64,000 bases of DNA from Spirochaetota bacterium (lineage in GTDB: Bacteria > Spirochaetota > UBA4802 > JAFGDQ01). This document shows, in pieces, positions 45,057 to 54,466 of the stretch. Position numbers and translations under genes: made by a program. The notes under the pieces are model-generated. The model saw nothing but the letters and a program-made list of their open reading frames with translations, did not search any database and was not told the origin of the DNA. The DNA lies in contig JAXHTS010000002.1 of assembly GCA_034190085.1 (NCBI GenBank), positions 38,728 through 102,727 on the forward strand, in the 5' to 3' direction. The number at the start of each line of letters is the position of its first letter. Position 1 is the first letter of the stretch.

Positions 45057-46225
45057 ATAACTTTTATATCTGCTGGCATTCCTGGCTTGAGGACTCCTGT
45101 TGGATTATCAATACCAACCTTTATTTTATAAACCATACTGGAACGATGATCATTCATTTGAACATCCCTGGGTGTAAATTCTGCCCTGGAACCGACAAAG
45201 ATAACCCTCCCCTTGAAGGGACGATCAGGAAAGGAATCTACCTTAATTTCACAGGAATCATTGAGTTTTACCTTGCCAATATCAACCTGTTCAATATAGG
45301 TTTTCACATATAGTTGTGATAAATCAGTAAGAACAACCAGCGTGGTGCCAGGGGCTACATTCTCACCCAACTCGACAACCTTTTCAGTTACAGTGCCATT
45401 CATTGGGCTATGGATAAAGGTATCATCCAAGGTGGCTTCAATCTCTCCCTTCATTGCAAGCGCTGAATCAATAGCCCTCCTTGCAATATTCTCATCAGTG
45501 ATTGCGGCTTCAATCTTCTTTTGGAGGGTTCTCAAATCATTCTGTCGCAACTGGACTTCAGTCCTTGATGTTTTGGCCATGGTTAGGGATGCATCTGCCA
45601 GCAAAACCCCGCTCTTAGCCCTTTCCACTTGAGCTTGAGCAAGCTTATAGGCCTCCTCCACTGCATCCATTTTACTCTGTGATATTGATTTATTTTCTGC
45701 TAAAGGCTTAAAACGATGATATTCCTTTTCAGCTCTGGTATAATTTATCTCAGTCTGTTCCAGAAGCACCTTTGTGGAGGCGAGGTTTGCTTCAGCTTGC
45801 TTAATGCCCGCTTCAGACTTGTCTTTGGCCAACCCCAAACCGATCTTTGCGCTTTTTAGCGTGCTATTTAGGATTTCTACATAATCATGAGCCTTCTCTG
45901 CAGTTCCCCTTGCCTGTTCAACCTGCGCCTCAACATTAGCTAGACGGGATTTTAGTTGTTCTGATCCAATCTGGGCAATGAGATCGCCTGATTTAACTTC
46001 AGTACCCTCATCTACATCCAGCTTAATTACTTCTCCGGCTATCTTAGAGCTTAATGAGACCTCTGTACCTTCAATCCAGCCATGCAGGCTTAGCGTCCCT
46101 TTTTTAGTGCCACCTTGATAAACCGCATAGTAATAGATAATTCCTAAACCACCTATGAACCCGACAATAATTACAGAAAATAATAATCTTCGAAGCATGA
46201 GCCTTCGGGTTTCTTCCTGTACCAT
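45035..46225 (-). CDS. HlyD-family membrane fusion (periplasmic adaptor) protein
   Basis: The protein has 396 residues. One N-terminal membrane helix (about 10-32), biotinyl-lipoyl half with GEVIKLDVDEGTEVKSGD (about 65-82), a long coiled-coil hairpin (about 90-255), then a second lipoyl half with FIHSPMNGTVTEKVVELGENV and beta-barrel C-terminus (IKVDSFPDRPFKGRVIFVG). It links the inner-membrane ABC-2 transporter to the TolC channel. AAGGAGGG precedes the ATG. The C-terminal end overlaps the ATPase start. Confidence 0.94.
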   Translation of the reverse strand: MVQEETRRLMLRRLLFSVIIVGFIGGLGIIYYYAVYQGGTKKGTLSLHGWIEGTEVSLSSKIAGEVIKLDVDEGTEVKSGDLIAQIGSEQLKSRLANVEAQVEQARGTAEKAHDYVEILNSTLKSAKIGLGLAKDKSEAGIKQAEANLASTKVLLEQTEINYTRAEKEYHRFKPLAENKSISQSKMDAVEEAYKLAQAQVERAKSGVLLADASLTMAKTSRTEVQLRQNDLRTLQKKIEAAITDENIARRAIDSALAMKGEIEATLDDTFIHSPMNGTVTEKVVELGENVAPGTTLVVLTDLSQLYVKTYIEQVDIGKVKLNDSCEIKVDSFPDRPFKGRVIFVGSRAEFTPRDVQMNDHRSSMVYKIKVGIDNPTGVLKPGMPADIKVMWEIEKS

Positions 46226-46327
46226 ACTCCCTCCTTATTTCTTGATATAATTTATAGAAAGATGAGTTATCATCAACCCATTATTACAAATGATAGGTAT
46301 AAAAGAAAATCATGTGGAAATACCTTC

Positions 46328-46406
46328 CCGAAGTGATGAAAACCTATGGCTACTCAGAAATAATGTTTATATCCCTTTTCCTAAACCTTGTGATCCGAAG
46401 TGATGA
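46328..46406. repeat. Short direct repeat between tolC and hlyD
   Basis: CCGAAGTGATGA occurs at 46328-46339 and again at 46395-46406, 67 bases apart, in the 228-base spacer. It could be a paired regulator site; chance cannot be excluded. Confidence 0.3.
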
Positions 46407-46453
46407 CACTCAATATCCTTTGTGCTGAATGCTTTGATGATAATACCCCTCCC

Positions 46454-47800
46454 CTAATACTCACCCATTGCGTGTTTCAATTTTGCTATTGCTAAATTGT
46501 AATCATATAAGGAATTGTAATAATTCATTCTAGCTTGAGTAAGAAGTGTTTGCGCATCAAGGACCTCTGTTGATGTCGTTAGTTTATTGTGATAGCGTTC
46601 CTTGCTGCTTCTGAGATTCTCCTCTGCCTGAGACACAGCCTTTTTCGTGGTTGGTATATTCTTCTCTGCCTCGTCAAGGGCTAGCGCTGCCTCCTTCACC
46701 TCCAGACGAATATTATCCTTAATTCCTGATCTAGTAAATATCAGTTGTCTCTTTAGGTTCTCTTTCTCTTTTGTTGAATAATGAGTCTTTCCCCATTGCC
46801 AGAACTTCCAGGATAAACCCACCATAAACTGCCATGAACTAGGGAGGTGAAAATCGCTGCCCGAAACATCAGGGCTGTCTCCTTCCTTTAGGTAATCAGC
46901 GGTTAATGCTACTTCAGGATAACAGCCGCTTTTGGCTAACCTGATCTGTTGACCTACTTGAAGAAATTTTACATCAATAATCATCATATCTGGCCTGTTT
47001 TTAAAGGCCTTCTGTAAACACTCGTCAAAATCAAACTCAGGTGGTTGGTACTCCAATACATCCTCAACTTCAACCGGATCATTGATTCTCCTTGACAGAA
47101 GGATGTTGAATGCTGACCGGGCGAGCTGTGTCGCATTTTGTGCCTTTGTCAGATTATGTTGTACATTACCCAATTCAACCTCCGCCTTTAATAAATCATT
47201 CTTCGGAATTATATCCGCATTAAAGAAATCCCTGGCTTCATTAACGTGTGATTCAAGTTGAAGGGCTGCGCTCTCTGCTACATCGCGAGTTTTATCAGCC
47301 CTAAGAACGTTGAAGTAGGCTTCCTTAACGCGTAGGGCAATATTTAATTTCTCCAATTCGAGTTCTAATTTTGATACATCTATGCCTAATTTAGCCAATT
47401 TATATGAGCTTGTCAGGGCAAATCCTGTAAATATTGGCTGCTTAAGAGAGATCTTCCATTGATAGTTGTTTTCAGTATCCAGCTCGATCTTCGGAATAGT
47501 ATATATAGGAGGAGGTAGGGATAGGTTCTTAATTCGGTGAGGTTCACTTAGCCTCACATAACCATAACTCGTGCTAAGCTCAGGCAAAAATTCAGACCTA
47601 ACCCTTTTCCTAATGTTGACTGCACCTTCAAGAGCCTCTTCCTTAACTTTAATGGATGAAAAATTGCTTATTGCCTTAGTAACACTCTCCTCTAAAGTAT
47701 ATCTCTTATTCTGTATTTCACTAGCTCGTAAATCTTGAAAGAATCCCATAACTAGAATATAAATCACAATTATAAAAAGGTGTGTAAGTTCCCATCTCAT
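46454..47800 (-). CDS. tolC: TolC-family outer membrane efflux protein
   Basis: The protein has 448 residues from the ATG at 47800. Signal peptide about 1-24, then two repeated outer-membrane-efflux domains with long coiled helices (about 35-235 and 245-445). Typical positions include the proline-bounded strands and the repeat of LxAExxLGxxxxxL-like heptads. It is the outer channel of the tripartite exporter encoded downstream. A strong AAGGAGG site six bases before the ATG rules out the TTG nine codons earlier. There are 228 bases between it and hlyD. Confidence 0.93.
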   Translation of the reverse strand: MRWELTHLFIIVIYILVMGFFQDLRASEIQNKRYTLEESVTKAISNFSSIKVKEEALEGAVNIRKRVRSEFLPELSTSYGYVRLSEPHRIKNLSLPPPIYTIPKIELDTENNYQWKISLKQPIFTGFALTSSYKLAKLGIDVSKLELELEKLNIALRVKEAYFNVLRADKTRDVAESAALQLESHVNEARDFFNADIIPKNDLLKAEVELGNVQHNLTKAQNATQLARSAFNILLSRRINDPVEVEDVLEYQPPEFDFDECLQKAFKNRPDMMIIDVKFLQVGQQIRLAKSGCYPEVALTADYLKEGDSPDVSGSDFHLPSSWQFMVGLSWKFWQWGKTHYSTKEKENLKRQLIFTRSGIKDNIRLEVKEAALALDEAEKNIPTTKKAVSQAEENLRSSKERYHNKLTTSTEVLDAQTLLTQARMNYYNSLYDYNLAIAKLKHAMGEY

Positions 47801-48208
47801 GATTTTCCTCCTTAAAACAAAGCACAAAAAACAATATTAATTTCGCATATTGAGATGTAAAGTAGTATATAATATAAATGAACATTTTTTAAAACTTCTT
47901 TAAAATGATTATTAATGAAAAAAGAAATATGAAACCATCTATTCCATTGGAGGGTATAAAAGTTAAGGTACGCTCATTTCTGTAGATTCCTTCTTTTCTT
48001 TAATGAAGATACTACAACTATTTCATAACTCCTATGATTTAAGTTGAAAGTTAACATCAACATTTTCAATAATAATATTTATTCAATAATGATATCAATT
48101 CAAAATCAATTCAAAATCAATTCAAAATCAATTCAAAATCAATTTTTAATTATTTACAAAAAAATGAATAGAACCCCATACTTTCGAAGTAGCTTAAGAA
48201 AAGGGTGG
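47801..48208. other. Leader of the efflux operon
   Basis: The 408 bases between the NosL-like gene and tolC contain the tandem repeat at 48095-48144 and no supported gene. The efflux operon promoter must lie here. Confidence 0.6.
48095..48144. repeat. Tandem repeat of an 11-base unit with phased A-tracts
   Basis: Four perfect copies of TCAATTCAAAA (48095-48138) are followed by a partial copy (TCAATT, to 48144). The AAAA tract recurs every 11 bases, close to the helical repeat, so the DNA should be intrinsically curved. It is about 295 bases upstream of the tolC start. Confidence 0.85.
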
Positions 48209-48697
48209 TTATTTTTTACTTTTTCTAATTCTGTCATATGACTCGGTATATCCCCATACCTCTTTCCAATTAAATATTCTTCCTCCATAGACCTTTCTAA
48301 ATTTATTGGCCGTTTCATACGTTGAAAAAACCAGCATGAAAGGGACCATAGATCCCTTTGGCAACAATTCACTCTCTACTAAATAAAATCCTTTTTTTGC
48401 CTCTATCATCTCCCCGCTATCGTATTTAGATGTTACTGTATTATAATCACGAACTAATATTGATCCAATTTCACCACCGCTCAATCTATATTTGAAAAGC
48501 ACTACACAATGCAAACAGCAAAACGAATAGCAACCGGATGCAATCTCCTTAGTTCCCTTGCTGACATGAACCTCAAACTTTGTTTCACTTTTGTTTGAAT
48601 CCATCCCGCACATAATACATCGCTCTATTGAGAGTGTATTTGATCTAAGAGAAGGAATAAAAATAATAATTAAAAGCAATATCACTATATTCTTCAT
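48209..48697 (-). CDS. NosL-like secreted metal-binding protein
   Basis: The protein has 162 residues. A signal peptide (about 1-19) precedes a NosL-like domain with CIMCGM (C27, C30, M32), then a Cys cluster CYSFCCLHC (about 56-64), VRDYNT, KKGFYLVESELLPKGSMVPF and a TYETANKFRKVYGG segment. The Cys and Met residues fit Cu(I) binding. The start is the ATG after GGAGG with eight bases of spacing; the ATG five codons earlier lacks a site. It has no cytochrome domain, unlike the fusion at 37389. It lies upstream of the efflux operon on the same strand. Confidence 0.85.
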   Translation of the reverse strand: MKNIVILLLIIIFIPSLRSNTLSIERCIMCGMDSNKSETKFEVHVSKGTKEIASGCYSFCCLHCVVLFKYRLSGGEIGSILVRDYNTVTSKYDSGEMIEAKKGFYLVESELLPKGSMVPFMLVFSTYETANKFRKVYGGRIFNWKEVWGYTESYDRIRKSKK

Positions 48698-48979
48698 ATA
48701 TCCTGCCTCCATTTAAAATTTTGTTTTAATTTAAGTACTACCATGCCTTTTATATAGTTATCAATATGATAAATTAGGGTGTATAATTGTAAATTGTTCT
48801 TTTTATAAATTGACAATCATTTCATTTAATTTGTTATTGATATATTATACAAGAATTTTTGGAATATCTTTGAAACATGCAAGGAAAAATAATATACTTA
48901 TTATTGGACTGACAACTAGTTCATTTCAGATGAAAACATCAAAATATACAGGATTTTAGGAATAAAGGGTTATGCAATA

Positions 48980-49585
48980 ATGGAAGCCTCTGGTAATATA
49001 ACGGATTTTTTGATGGACTTGAAAATACTAGCGCTTCAGATGGGGGCAAGTTCTGTTTCAGTTATAACTACAGATGAAATTTCCATTGAGGATAAGCTCG
49101 CTGCGAACTGCAAGGATCCTGGGTGTATGAACTATGGACAGTCTGCAAGCTGTCCTCCCTATGTTGCAGGACCAGATGGATTCAGAAAGCTTATTCAGAA
49201 ATTAAAATATGGGTTATTTTTTAAGATTGATGTCCCATTAGAGGTACTCTATTCCAATCAAAATTACGATATTTTCAGACTACTTCACACAATAGCCTCG
49301 CATTTAGAGCATTCTGCTTTTGAAAAGGGTTTTGTGAATTCAGCGGCTTTTGCCGGAGGCTCATGCAAGCAGCTTTTCTGTTATGACAAGCCGGATTGTA
49401 ATAAGATAAGAAGAGACGGCAATTGCAGGCATCCCAGCATAGCACGTCCATCGATGTCCGGATTTGGCATCAACGTCTCTAAATTGATGAAGAGGGTTGG
49501 TTGGGAGATGAGCTTCAAGATTCAAAAAAGCGAATATGAAGAAGTATCAATGGCTAATGTATGTGGTCTTGTACTTATTGGATAA
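48980..49585 (+). CDS. DUF2284-type metal-binding protein
   Basis: The protein has 201 residues and is Cys-rich. A first cluster C44-x4-C49 then ASCPPY (C58) and a second cluster GGSCKQLFC with CNKIRRDGNCRHP match the family called predicted metal-binding protein (DUF2284). It probably holds an iron-sulfur or zinc centre. No signal peptide. The family has no established reaction. It is 110 bases upstream of the acyl-CoA-dehydrogenase-like gene, with 267 bases of spacer before it. Confidence 0.85.
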   Translation: MEASGNITDFLMDLKILALQMGASSVSVITTDEISIEDKLAANCKDPGCMNYGQSASCPPYVAGPDGFRKLIQKLKYGLFFKIDVPLEVLYSNQNYDIFRLLHTIASHLEHSAFEKGFVNSAAFAGGSCKQLFCYDKPDCNKIRRDGNCRHPSIARPSMSGFGINVSKLMKRVGWEMSFKIQKSEYEEVSMANVCGLVLIG

Positions 49586-49684
49586 TATTCATTTCATGAT
49601 ATTATCGGCAATGACTTCGTAAAATACCTTGATGAAAAATAAAGAACAAAAAAATTTATAGATAATTTTAATTGTTTGTAAAGA

Positions 49685-49690
49685 GAGGAG
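49685..49690 (+). promoter_or_regulatory. Ribosome binding site that decides a TTG start
   Basis: GAGGAG lies five bases before the TTG at 49696. The TTG eight codons earlier (49672) has no such site. Confidence 0.6.
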
Positions 49691-49695
49691 TTAGA

Positions 49696-50832
49696 TTGTC
49701 TACGACATTAAGAGACAAGCATTTAGCCCTACAGACTAAAATATCCCATTTTGCAGAACATGTGATTGCCCTTCACGATGATCTGTATTCAATGGATGAA
49801 TTTCCCTTTGACATATGGAGTAAAATGGGTAGCGAGGACCTTCTTGGGCTCAGCATCCCTAAAACCTATGGCGGCATATGGCAGGACTATCTTTCAATTG
49901 TCGTGGCTACTGAAACCATGGTTAGAAGGGGACACAACATTGGACTTGCCCTATCATGGATTATTCATCTCATTATCTCACGTTTATTGATTCTGAATTT
50001 TGGAAACTGTGAACAGCGAAACCTGTATCTATTCGATCTTTCACGTGGCAAGATAACAGCCTCAATAGCTGTGTCAGAACCAGAAACCGGGGCAAATCCT
50101 AAGCGCTTGATGACATCTGCGCATTACAAGGATGGTTGCTACATTATAAACGGTGAGAAGGCTTTTCTATCAAACGGTCCGATTGCTGATATTTTTGTTG
50201 TTTTTGCAGTAACAGGGGTTCATAATGAGAAAAATCAGATTACAGCATTCCTTGTTCCAGCGGATACTGCAGGTTTATCGATCATTGAGAAGATGAGTTT
50301 AAATTTCTTACGACCTTCACCTCATTGTGGGATTACACTCACCAATTGTTCTGTTCCAGCAAATAATATACTTGGCAATGTAGGCAGCGCATATGAGGAT
50401 ATGATGAAACCATTTAGAGAACTGGAAGAGACTATTATGTTTGGTCCAATAATTGGAGGAATGCAATTACAGATTGATCTTCTACTCTCGCTTATTGAAA
50501 AACAGGGCATTACCATAACAGATGAGTTGAGAGAGGCTATTGGAGAATTGCAATCCATGGTGCATGCCCTTAGAATTATATCCTACGAAGCGGCGTGTTT
50601 GCTAGACAAACCAAAATACTGTCAGACACCCTTTTCGCTGATGCCTGTTTTTCGAAGGCTATCAAGGGACTTTCAATCTCTATTAGGGCAGACTATGCAA
50701 AACTCAGAGATAAAGGAGGATGCTCCTTTGGATAATATCACCAAAGATCTTGTTCATATCAATGATATTGGGAGGAATGTGATAAAAATAAAGCAGAGGA
50801 AGTTTGGCAATACTATACTAAATAATAGGTGA
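49696..50832 (+). CDS. Acyl-CoA dehydrogenase-like protein with divergent C-terminus
   Basis: The protein has 378 residues. The N-terminal helical domain (about 1-105) and middle barrel (about 110-215) are recognisable: SIAVSEPETGA matches the flavin-binding xxTEPxAGSD block, and INGEKAFLSNG follows. The C-terminal domain lacks the usual RxxFGxxLxxxQ and late catalytic Glu/QxxGGxG segments and instead has a helical, basic end. Enzymatic dehydrogenation is therefore uncertain. Two to four bases separate it from the MoxR gene, so it belongs to the ATPase-VWA operon. Confidence 0.8.
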   Translation: MSTTLRDKHLALQTKISHFAEHVIALHDDLYSMDEFPFDIWSKMGSEDLLGLSIPKTYGGIWQDYLSIVVATETMVRRGHNIGLALSWIIHLIISRLLILNFGNCEQRNLYLFDLSRGKITASIAVSEPETGANPKRLMTSAHYKDGCYIINGEKAFLSNGPIADIFVVFAVTGVHNEKNQITAFLVPADTAGLSIIEKMSLNFLRPSPHCGITLTNCSVPANNILGNVGSAYEDMMKPFRELEETIMFGPIIGGMQLQIDLLLSLIEKQGITITDELREAIGELQSMVHALRIISYEAACLLDKPKYCQTPFSLMPVFRRLSRDFQSLLGQTMQNSEIKEDAPLDNITKDLVHINDIGRNVIKIKQRKFGNTILNNR

Positions 50833-50836
50833 ATCA

Positions 50837-51784
50837 ATGAAATTACAAAACCAACTATTCTCCTCAATTGAGAATATTCAACAGGGGATGAAGGGCGCTG
50901 GCTACATCTGCAGCAGGAATATCGCTACAACACTATATCTTGCCTTCAATCTTGGAAAGCCAATTCTTATTGAAGGGCCAGCGGGTGTGGGCAAGACTGA
51001 CCTTGGAAAGACAACTTCTGTTCTTTTAGACATGCCCTTGATCCGTCTGCAATGCTATGAGGGACTCGATGAGTCTAAGGCTCTATATGAATGGAAATAT
51101 GGAAAGCAGCTTCTCTATACACAGATGTTAAAGGATAAGCTGAATGATATTGTTAATGAGGGAGAGAGTCTTGCAGAATCAATCAATAAACTCCATCAGT
51201 ATAATGATATATTCTTTTCAAGCGATTTTTTAGACCCCAGACCAATATTGCAGTCTCTTCAGAGTAAAACAGGCGCAGTGCTACTGATTGATGAAATTGA
51301 CAAATCGGACGAGGAATTTGAGGCCTTTCTTCTGGAAATCCTATCAGATTTTCAGGTTTCAATCCCAGAGATAGGTACCATACATGCTGAATCAAAACCA
51401 TTTGTATTCTTAACGAGCAACAATACAAGGGAGATGAGCGACGCACTGAAACGTCGTTGTCTGCATCTATTTATCCCATTCCCAGATATAAAACTGGAAA
51501 GGGAGATAATAAGCATTCGGGTGCCAGATATTGCAGAAAGGTTAAGGATTCAACTTGTGTCATTTATTCAACAGGTAAGGGAGATGGATATCAGGAAGCC
51601 TCCATCTATTAGCGAGGTAATAGACTGGGCTAGGGTGCTTCTACTTCTAAATGCAGGCGACCTGAACCCAGATTTAGTAAGAGAGACTATTAATACCTTT
51701 CTGAAATTTGAAGTAGATATCCAGTTAGTAGAAGAGCATATCTATGATATTACAGCAAAAGCAGTTAGAGAGTCAGCGAACTAA
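50837..51784 (+). CDS. MoxR-family AAA+ ATPase (CoxD-like)
   Basis: The protein has 315 residues. Walker A GPAGVGKTD lies at about 50-58, Walker B LLIDEIDKSD at about 152-161, sensor 1 FLTSNNTREMSDALKRRC at about 195-212 with the arginine finger. The first-half insert (about 95-135) fits MoxR proteins. MoxR ATPases work as chaperones with VWA proteins to mature metal cofactor enzymes such as CO dehydrogenase (CoxD-CoxE) or methanol dehydrogenase. The VWA partner is encoded three bases downstream. Confidence 0.93.
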   Translation: MKLQNQLFSSIENIQQGMKGAGYICSRNIATTLYLAFNLGKPILIEGPAGVGKTDLGKTTSVLLDMPLIRLQCYEGLDESKALYEWKYGKQLLYTQMLKDKLNDIVNEGESLAESINKLHQYNDIFFSSDFLDPRPILQSLQSKTGAVLLIDEIDKSDEEFEAFLLEILSDFQVSIPEIGTIHAESKPFVFLTSNNTREMSDALKRRCLHLFIPFPDIKLEREIISIRVPDIAERLRIQLVSFIQQVREMDIRKPPSISEVIDWARVLLLLNAGDLNPDLVRETINTFLKFEVDIQLVEEHIYDITAKAVRESAN

Positions 51785-51787
51785 GAG

Positions 51788-53131
51788 ATGAAAAGAGCGC
51801 TTGAAGATTTCATAACAGCTCTTCGGAGCTCAGGTGTAAGGATCTCAGTGTCTGAAAGCATTGACGCAATGAACGCAGTCGAGCTTGTTGGCTTTCGGGA
51901 AAGAAATGTCTTTAGGGATTCTCTGCAATCAGCGCTTGCGAAATCTCAACATGAAAAGGAGATATTTAATATCTGTTTTGATCGATTCTTCTCCTCCTAT
52001 AGTTTCACAGATCAAAATAATGACACCCTTGGCAGCGCGGCATCAGAGGGCAATGAAGGCACATCAAATCTTGCACAGATGCTCCTCTCCGGGGACAATC
52101 TCGGCCTTGCGGTCTCCATCAGAGAGGCTGCGCGAGCTGTCGATATAACAGGGATACAGTATTTTACACAGAAAGGGGTATACCTTCAGAGGATCCTACA
52201 TCATATGGGCCTTCCTGAATTGAGGATGGATATAGATATGTTATTGAAGGAGAATACAGATTATTCCAAACAAAGGGCCACGGAGCTGGAAAAGGGGAGG
52301 CACTACCTCTTCGAAAATGTCAGAAATTTTGTGGAGCAGCAATTTATACTCTTCTCCGGTTCAACAACTGAGGAAATAAGGGAGTGGTATTTAAAAAATG
52401 TAAAACTCACTAATGTGGAAGGACGAAATCTCCATCAGATGCAGGCTATTATCAACAAGATGGTAAAAAATCTTAATGATGTAAGCTCAAGAAGGCGAAA
52501 AACCCACAAGAGAGGACAGCTAGATTTTAAAAGAACACTCAGAAATAACCTGAAATATCAGGGGGTCATCTTCAATCCCTGGTGGAAATATAAAAAGATC
52601 GACCGCCCGGAGGTTATTGCGATATGCGATGTAAGCCGTTCTGTAAGAACCGTTGTAAGATTCCTGTTGCTTTTCATATATGGAATGAACAGGGTTATAT
52701 CCAAGATAAGGACATTCACCTTCTGCTCCAATCTCGTAGAGGTGAGCCATATTTTTGAACAATTTGGCGTTGAAGAGGCAATGGTGAGGCTGCAGAAAGG
52801 AATCGGACTTCCCATAATGTTTGGTCCAACGGATTATGGTCGCGCATTTAGCGATTTTAAGGCAAACTGGATTGATACTGTAACCCCAAAGACAACAGTA
52901 ATTATTTTAGGTGATGCTCGTAGTAATTATGGCGATCCGGAGAGGGGGATTCTTAAACTAATTTTCACTAGATGCAAAAGGCTTATCTGGCTAAATCCTG
53001 AAGAAAAATCTATATGGGGAACCGGAGACTCGGAAATGAATGGCTACATCCCCTTTTGTCATTTAGTAAGGGAATGTAACACCATTACTCACCTGGAAAA
53101 AATAGTATACGATCTTGTAAAAACCCTTTAG
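51788..53131 (+). CDS. VWA-domain protein, CoxE-like
   Basis: The protein has 447 residues. The helical N-terminus (about 1-240) is followed by a basic stretch (SSRRRKTHKRG) and a C-terminal von Willebrand A domain (about 265-445) with the MIDAS DVSRS (DxSxS) and a later Thr and Asp (GPTDYG, ILGDAR). It matches the CoxE family that acts with MoxR ATPases. No Cox structural gene is present in the window, so the client is unknown; the ACAD-like protein upstream is the obvious candidate. Confidence 0.92.
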   Translation: MKRALEDFITALRSSGVRISVSESIDAMNAVELVGFRERNVFRDSLQSALAKSQHEKEIFNICFDRFFSSYSFTDQNNDTLGSAASEGNEGTSNLAQMLLSGDNLGLAVSIREAARAVDITGIQYFTQKGVYLQRILHHMGLPELRMDIDMLLKENTDYSKQRATELEKGRHYLFENVRNFVEQQFILFSGSTTEEIREWYLKNVKLTNVEGRNLHQMQAIINKMVKNLNDVSSRRRKTHKRGQLDFKRTLRNNLKYQGVIFNPWWKYKKIDRPEVIAICDVSRSVRTVVRFLLLFIYGMNRVISKIRTFTFCSNLVEVSHIFEQFGVEEAMVRLQKGIGLPIMFGPTDYGRAFSDFKANWIDTVTPKTTVIILGDARSNYGDPERGILKLIFTRCKRLIWLNPEEKSIWGTGDSEMNGYIPFCHLVRECNTITHLEKIVYDLVKTL

Positions 53132-53191
53132 AGTTGACTTCGGTCAGGAGTAATATTCATCAAACAACAACTCTAGGGGGTTAATTTAATT

Positions 53192-53551
53192 CTATATGTA
53201 CTTTAACACAAAATTTGTAAATCTTTCTGCATTATCAGGATTGCTTTTACTATCAAGCCATAGCAGGAGTTCGCTACATACACCTTGAGAAGAGTTATAT
53301 TCATGATGGATAACGTAGTTAGTGATTATGTATTTCACCTGCTGGAAAATATCCTCTGCTACATTCAGATTTGAAGGGCATTTTCCAAGGATTTCAGCAA
53401 TTTTGACTATGATTTCATGTTCGTTCGCCTCTTTAATCTCCTTCAGATATTGCCTGTCAAAGATTGAATCGCTAAAAATTGTATTCTCAGAATGATCAAA
53501 ACAGACCGTTTCACCATGAGGCTCTCTCGTTGACTTGGATCCACTCATCAT
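53192..53551 (-). CDS. Small acidic protein of unknown function
   Basis: The protein has about 119 residues from the ATG preceded by GGAGG. It is soluble, acidic and helical, with an Asn-rich middle and a well-formed amphipathic C-terminus (about 70-119). The longer reading with a hydrophobic N-terminus is disfavoured by the ribosome site. No family recognised. It converges on the VWA gene. Confidence 0.6.
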   Translation of the reverse strand: MMSGSKSTREPHGETVCFDHSENTIFSDSIFDRQYLKEIKEANEHEIIVKIAEILGKCPSNLNVAEDIFQQVKYIITNYVIHHEYNSSQGVCSELLLWLDSKSNPDNAERFTNFVLKYI

Positions 53552-54022
53552 GTTATCCTCCATGTTAAAAAAAAAGCATAGGGTTTTATTAAGAAAATTA
53601 TTAAAGAATGATTTTATTATGTACCTCATGTCAGAAGTCCCCCTCTAAACTTGATGGTTGATTCTTTTTTTAAATCGAATAAATATAATAAAATTTTCTT
53701 TCAAAGTCAAATTTGCTTCTAATTTTTTTGAAAAATTTAATTATTAAGTGAAAATTTCCTTAAATTCTGGTAAAAGTGTATGCAGAAAATATACTCAAAT
53801 CCCTTTATACCTATTACGAGAAGAAGATTTATTACAATAGAACTGTAGGTAGGTGATGGAGATTTCTGCATAGAAAACAGTCCGTAATTCTTTAATATAG
53901 TATTGACAGATGCATTAATTAGTGCTCTTACATCAAGGGATATAACCAATGAATAAACCTCGCACTAATTGTAGTAAATTTCAAAACATGGTCTAATGGC
54001 CTAGGATTTATTAAGGTCTTAT
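53552..54022. other. Non-coding gap
   Basis: These 471 bases are strongly AT-rich, with a run of A/T near 53690-53760. A 70-codon minus-strand ORF with a TTG start is not convincing. Promoters for both divergent neighbours are expected. Confidence 0.5.
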
Positions 54023-54466
54023 ATGAAATACCTTGCTCTAATACTCATATCAATTCTCTCCCTCATATATATTAGGGATCTTTTTGCTCAAAATAATTAT
54101 TCAGATAATCATATTACATCATACTATATCTCCGCTATCAATAATGATTTCAACAATTCACATGTATCTAAACATCAAAACCTGGAGAATCCATTTAGGA
54201 GGTTAGAGGTTACCTTTTTCATATCCTTACCCTTCTCATTTATTATAACCTTTATGACAATACAGATTTTTGATGTGCTGAAGGAGAAGGGGGATATGAA
54301 TGTTGATGTATGGGGTGATTATGGAAACTATTTGATATCAGGGACCCTTGCTTTATCATCCATAATCTCTATACGGGAGGCAATTATCTGCAACAGAATG
54401 AATAGGGAAATACGAAAAAAAACAGATGATCAGGTGTTGCATCTCTCGGTAATTAAACGTTATTGA
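54023..54466 (+). CDS. Small secreted or membrane protein of unknown function
   Basis: The protein has 147 residues. An N-terminal signal-like helix (about 2-22, ending FAQ) is followed by an Asn/Ser/His-rich segment, then a hydrophobic stretch (about 66-82) and another (about 104-116). AAGG precedes the ATG. The last seven bases overlap the converging CCA-adding enzyme gene. No family recognised. Confidence 0.65.
   Translation: MKYLALILISILSLIYIRDLFAQNNYSDNHITSYYISAINNDFNNSHVSKHQNLENPFRRLEVTFFISLPFSFIITFMTIQIFDVLKEKGDMNVDVWGDYGNYLISGTLALSSIISIREAIICNRMNREIRKKTDDQVLHLSVIKRY

Noticed and set aside
48095..48144. CRISPR-like array
   Set aside because: Units are contiguous with no spacers, only 11 bases long and without cas genes.
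38963..48697. Nitrous oxide reductase operon
   Set aside because: NosL-like proteins are present but there is no nosZ, nosD or nosR in the window, and the ABC genes are of other types.
53737..53949. 70-codon minus-strand ORF in the gap before 54023
   Set aside because: TTG start without a ribosome site; the protein looks like random translation of AT-rich DNA.
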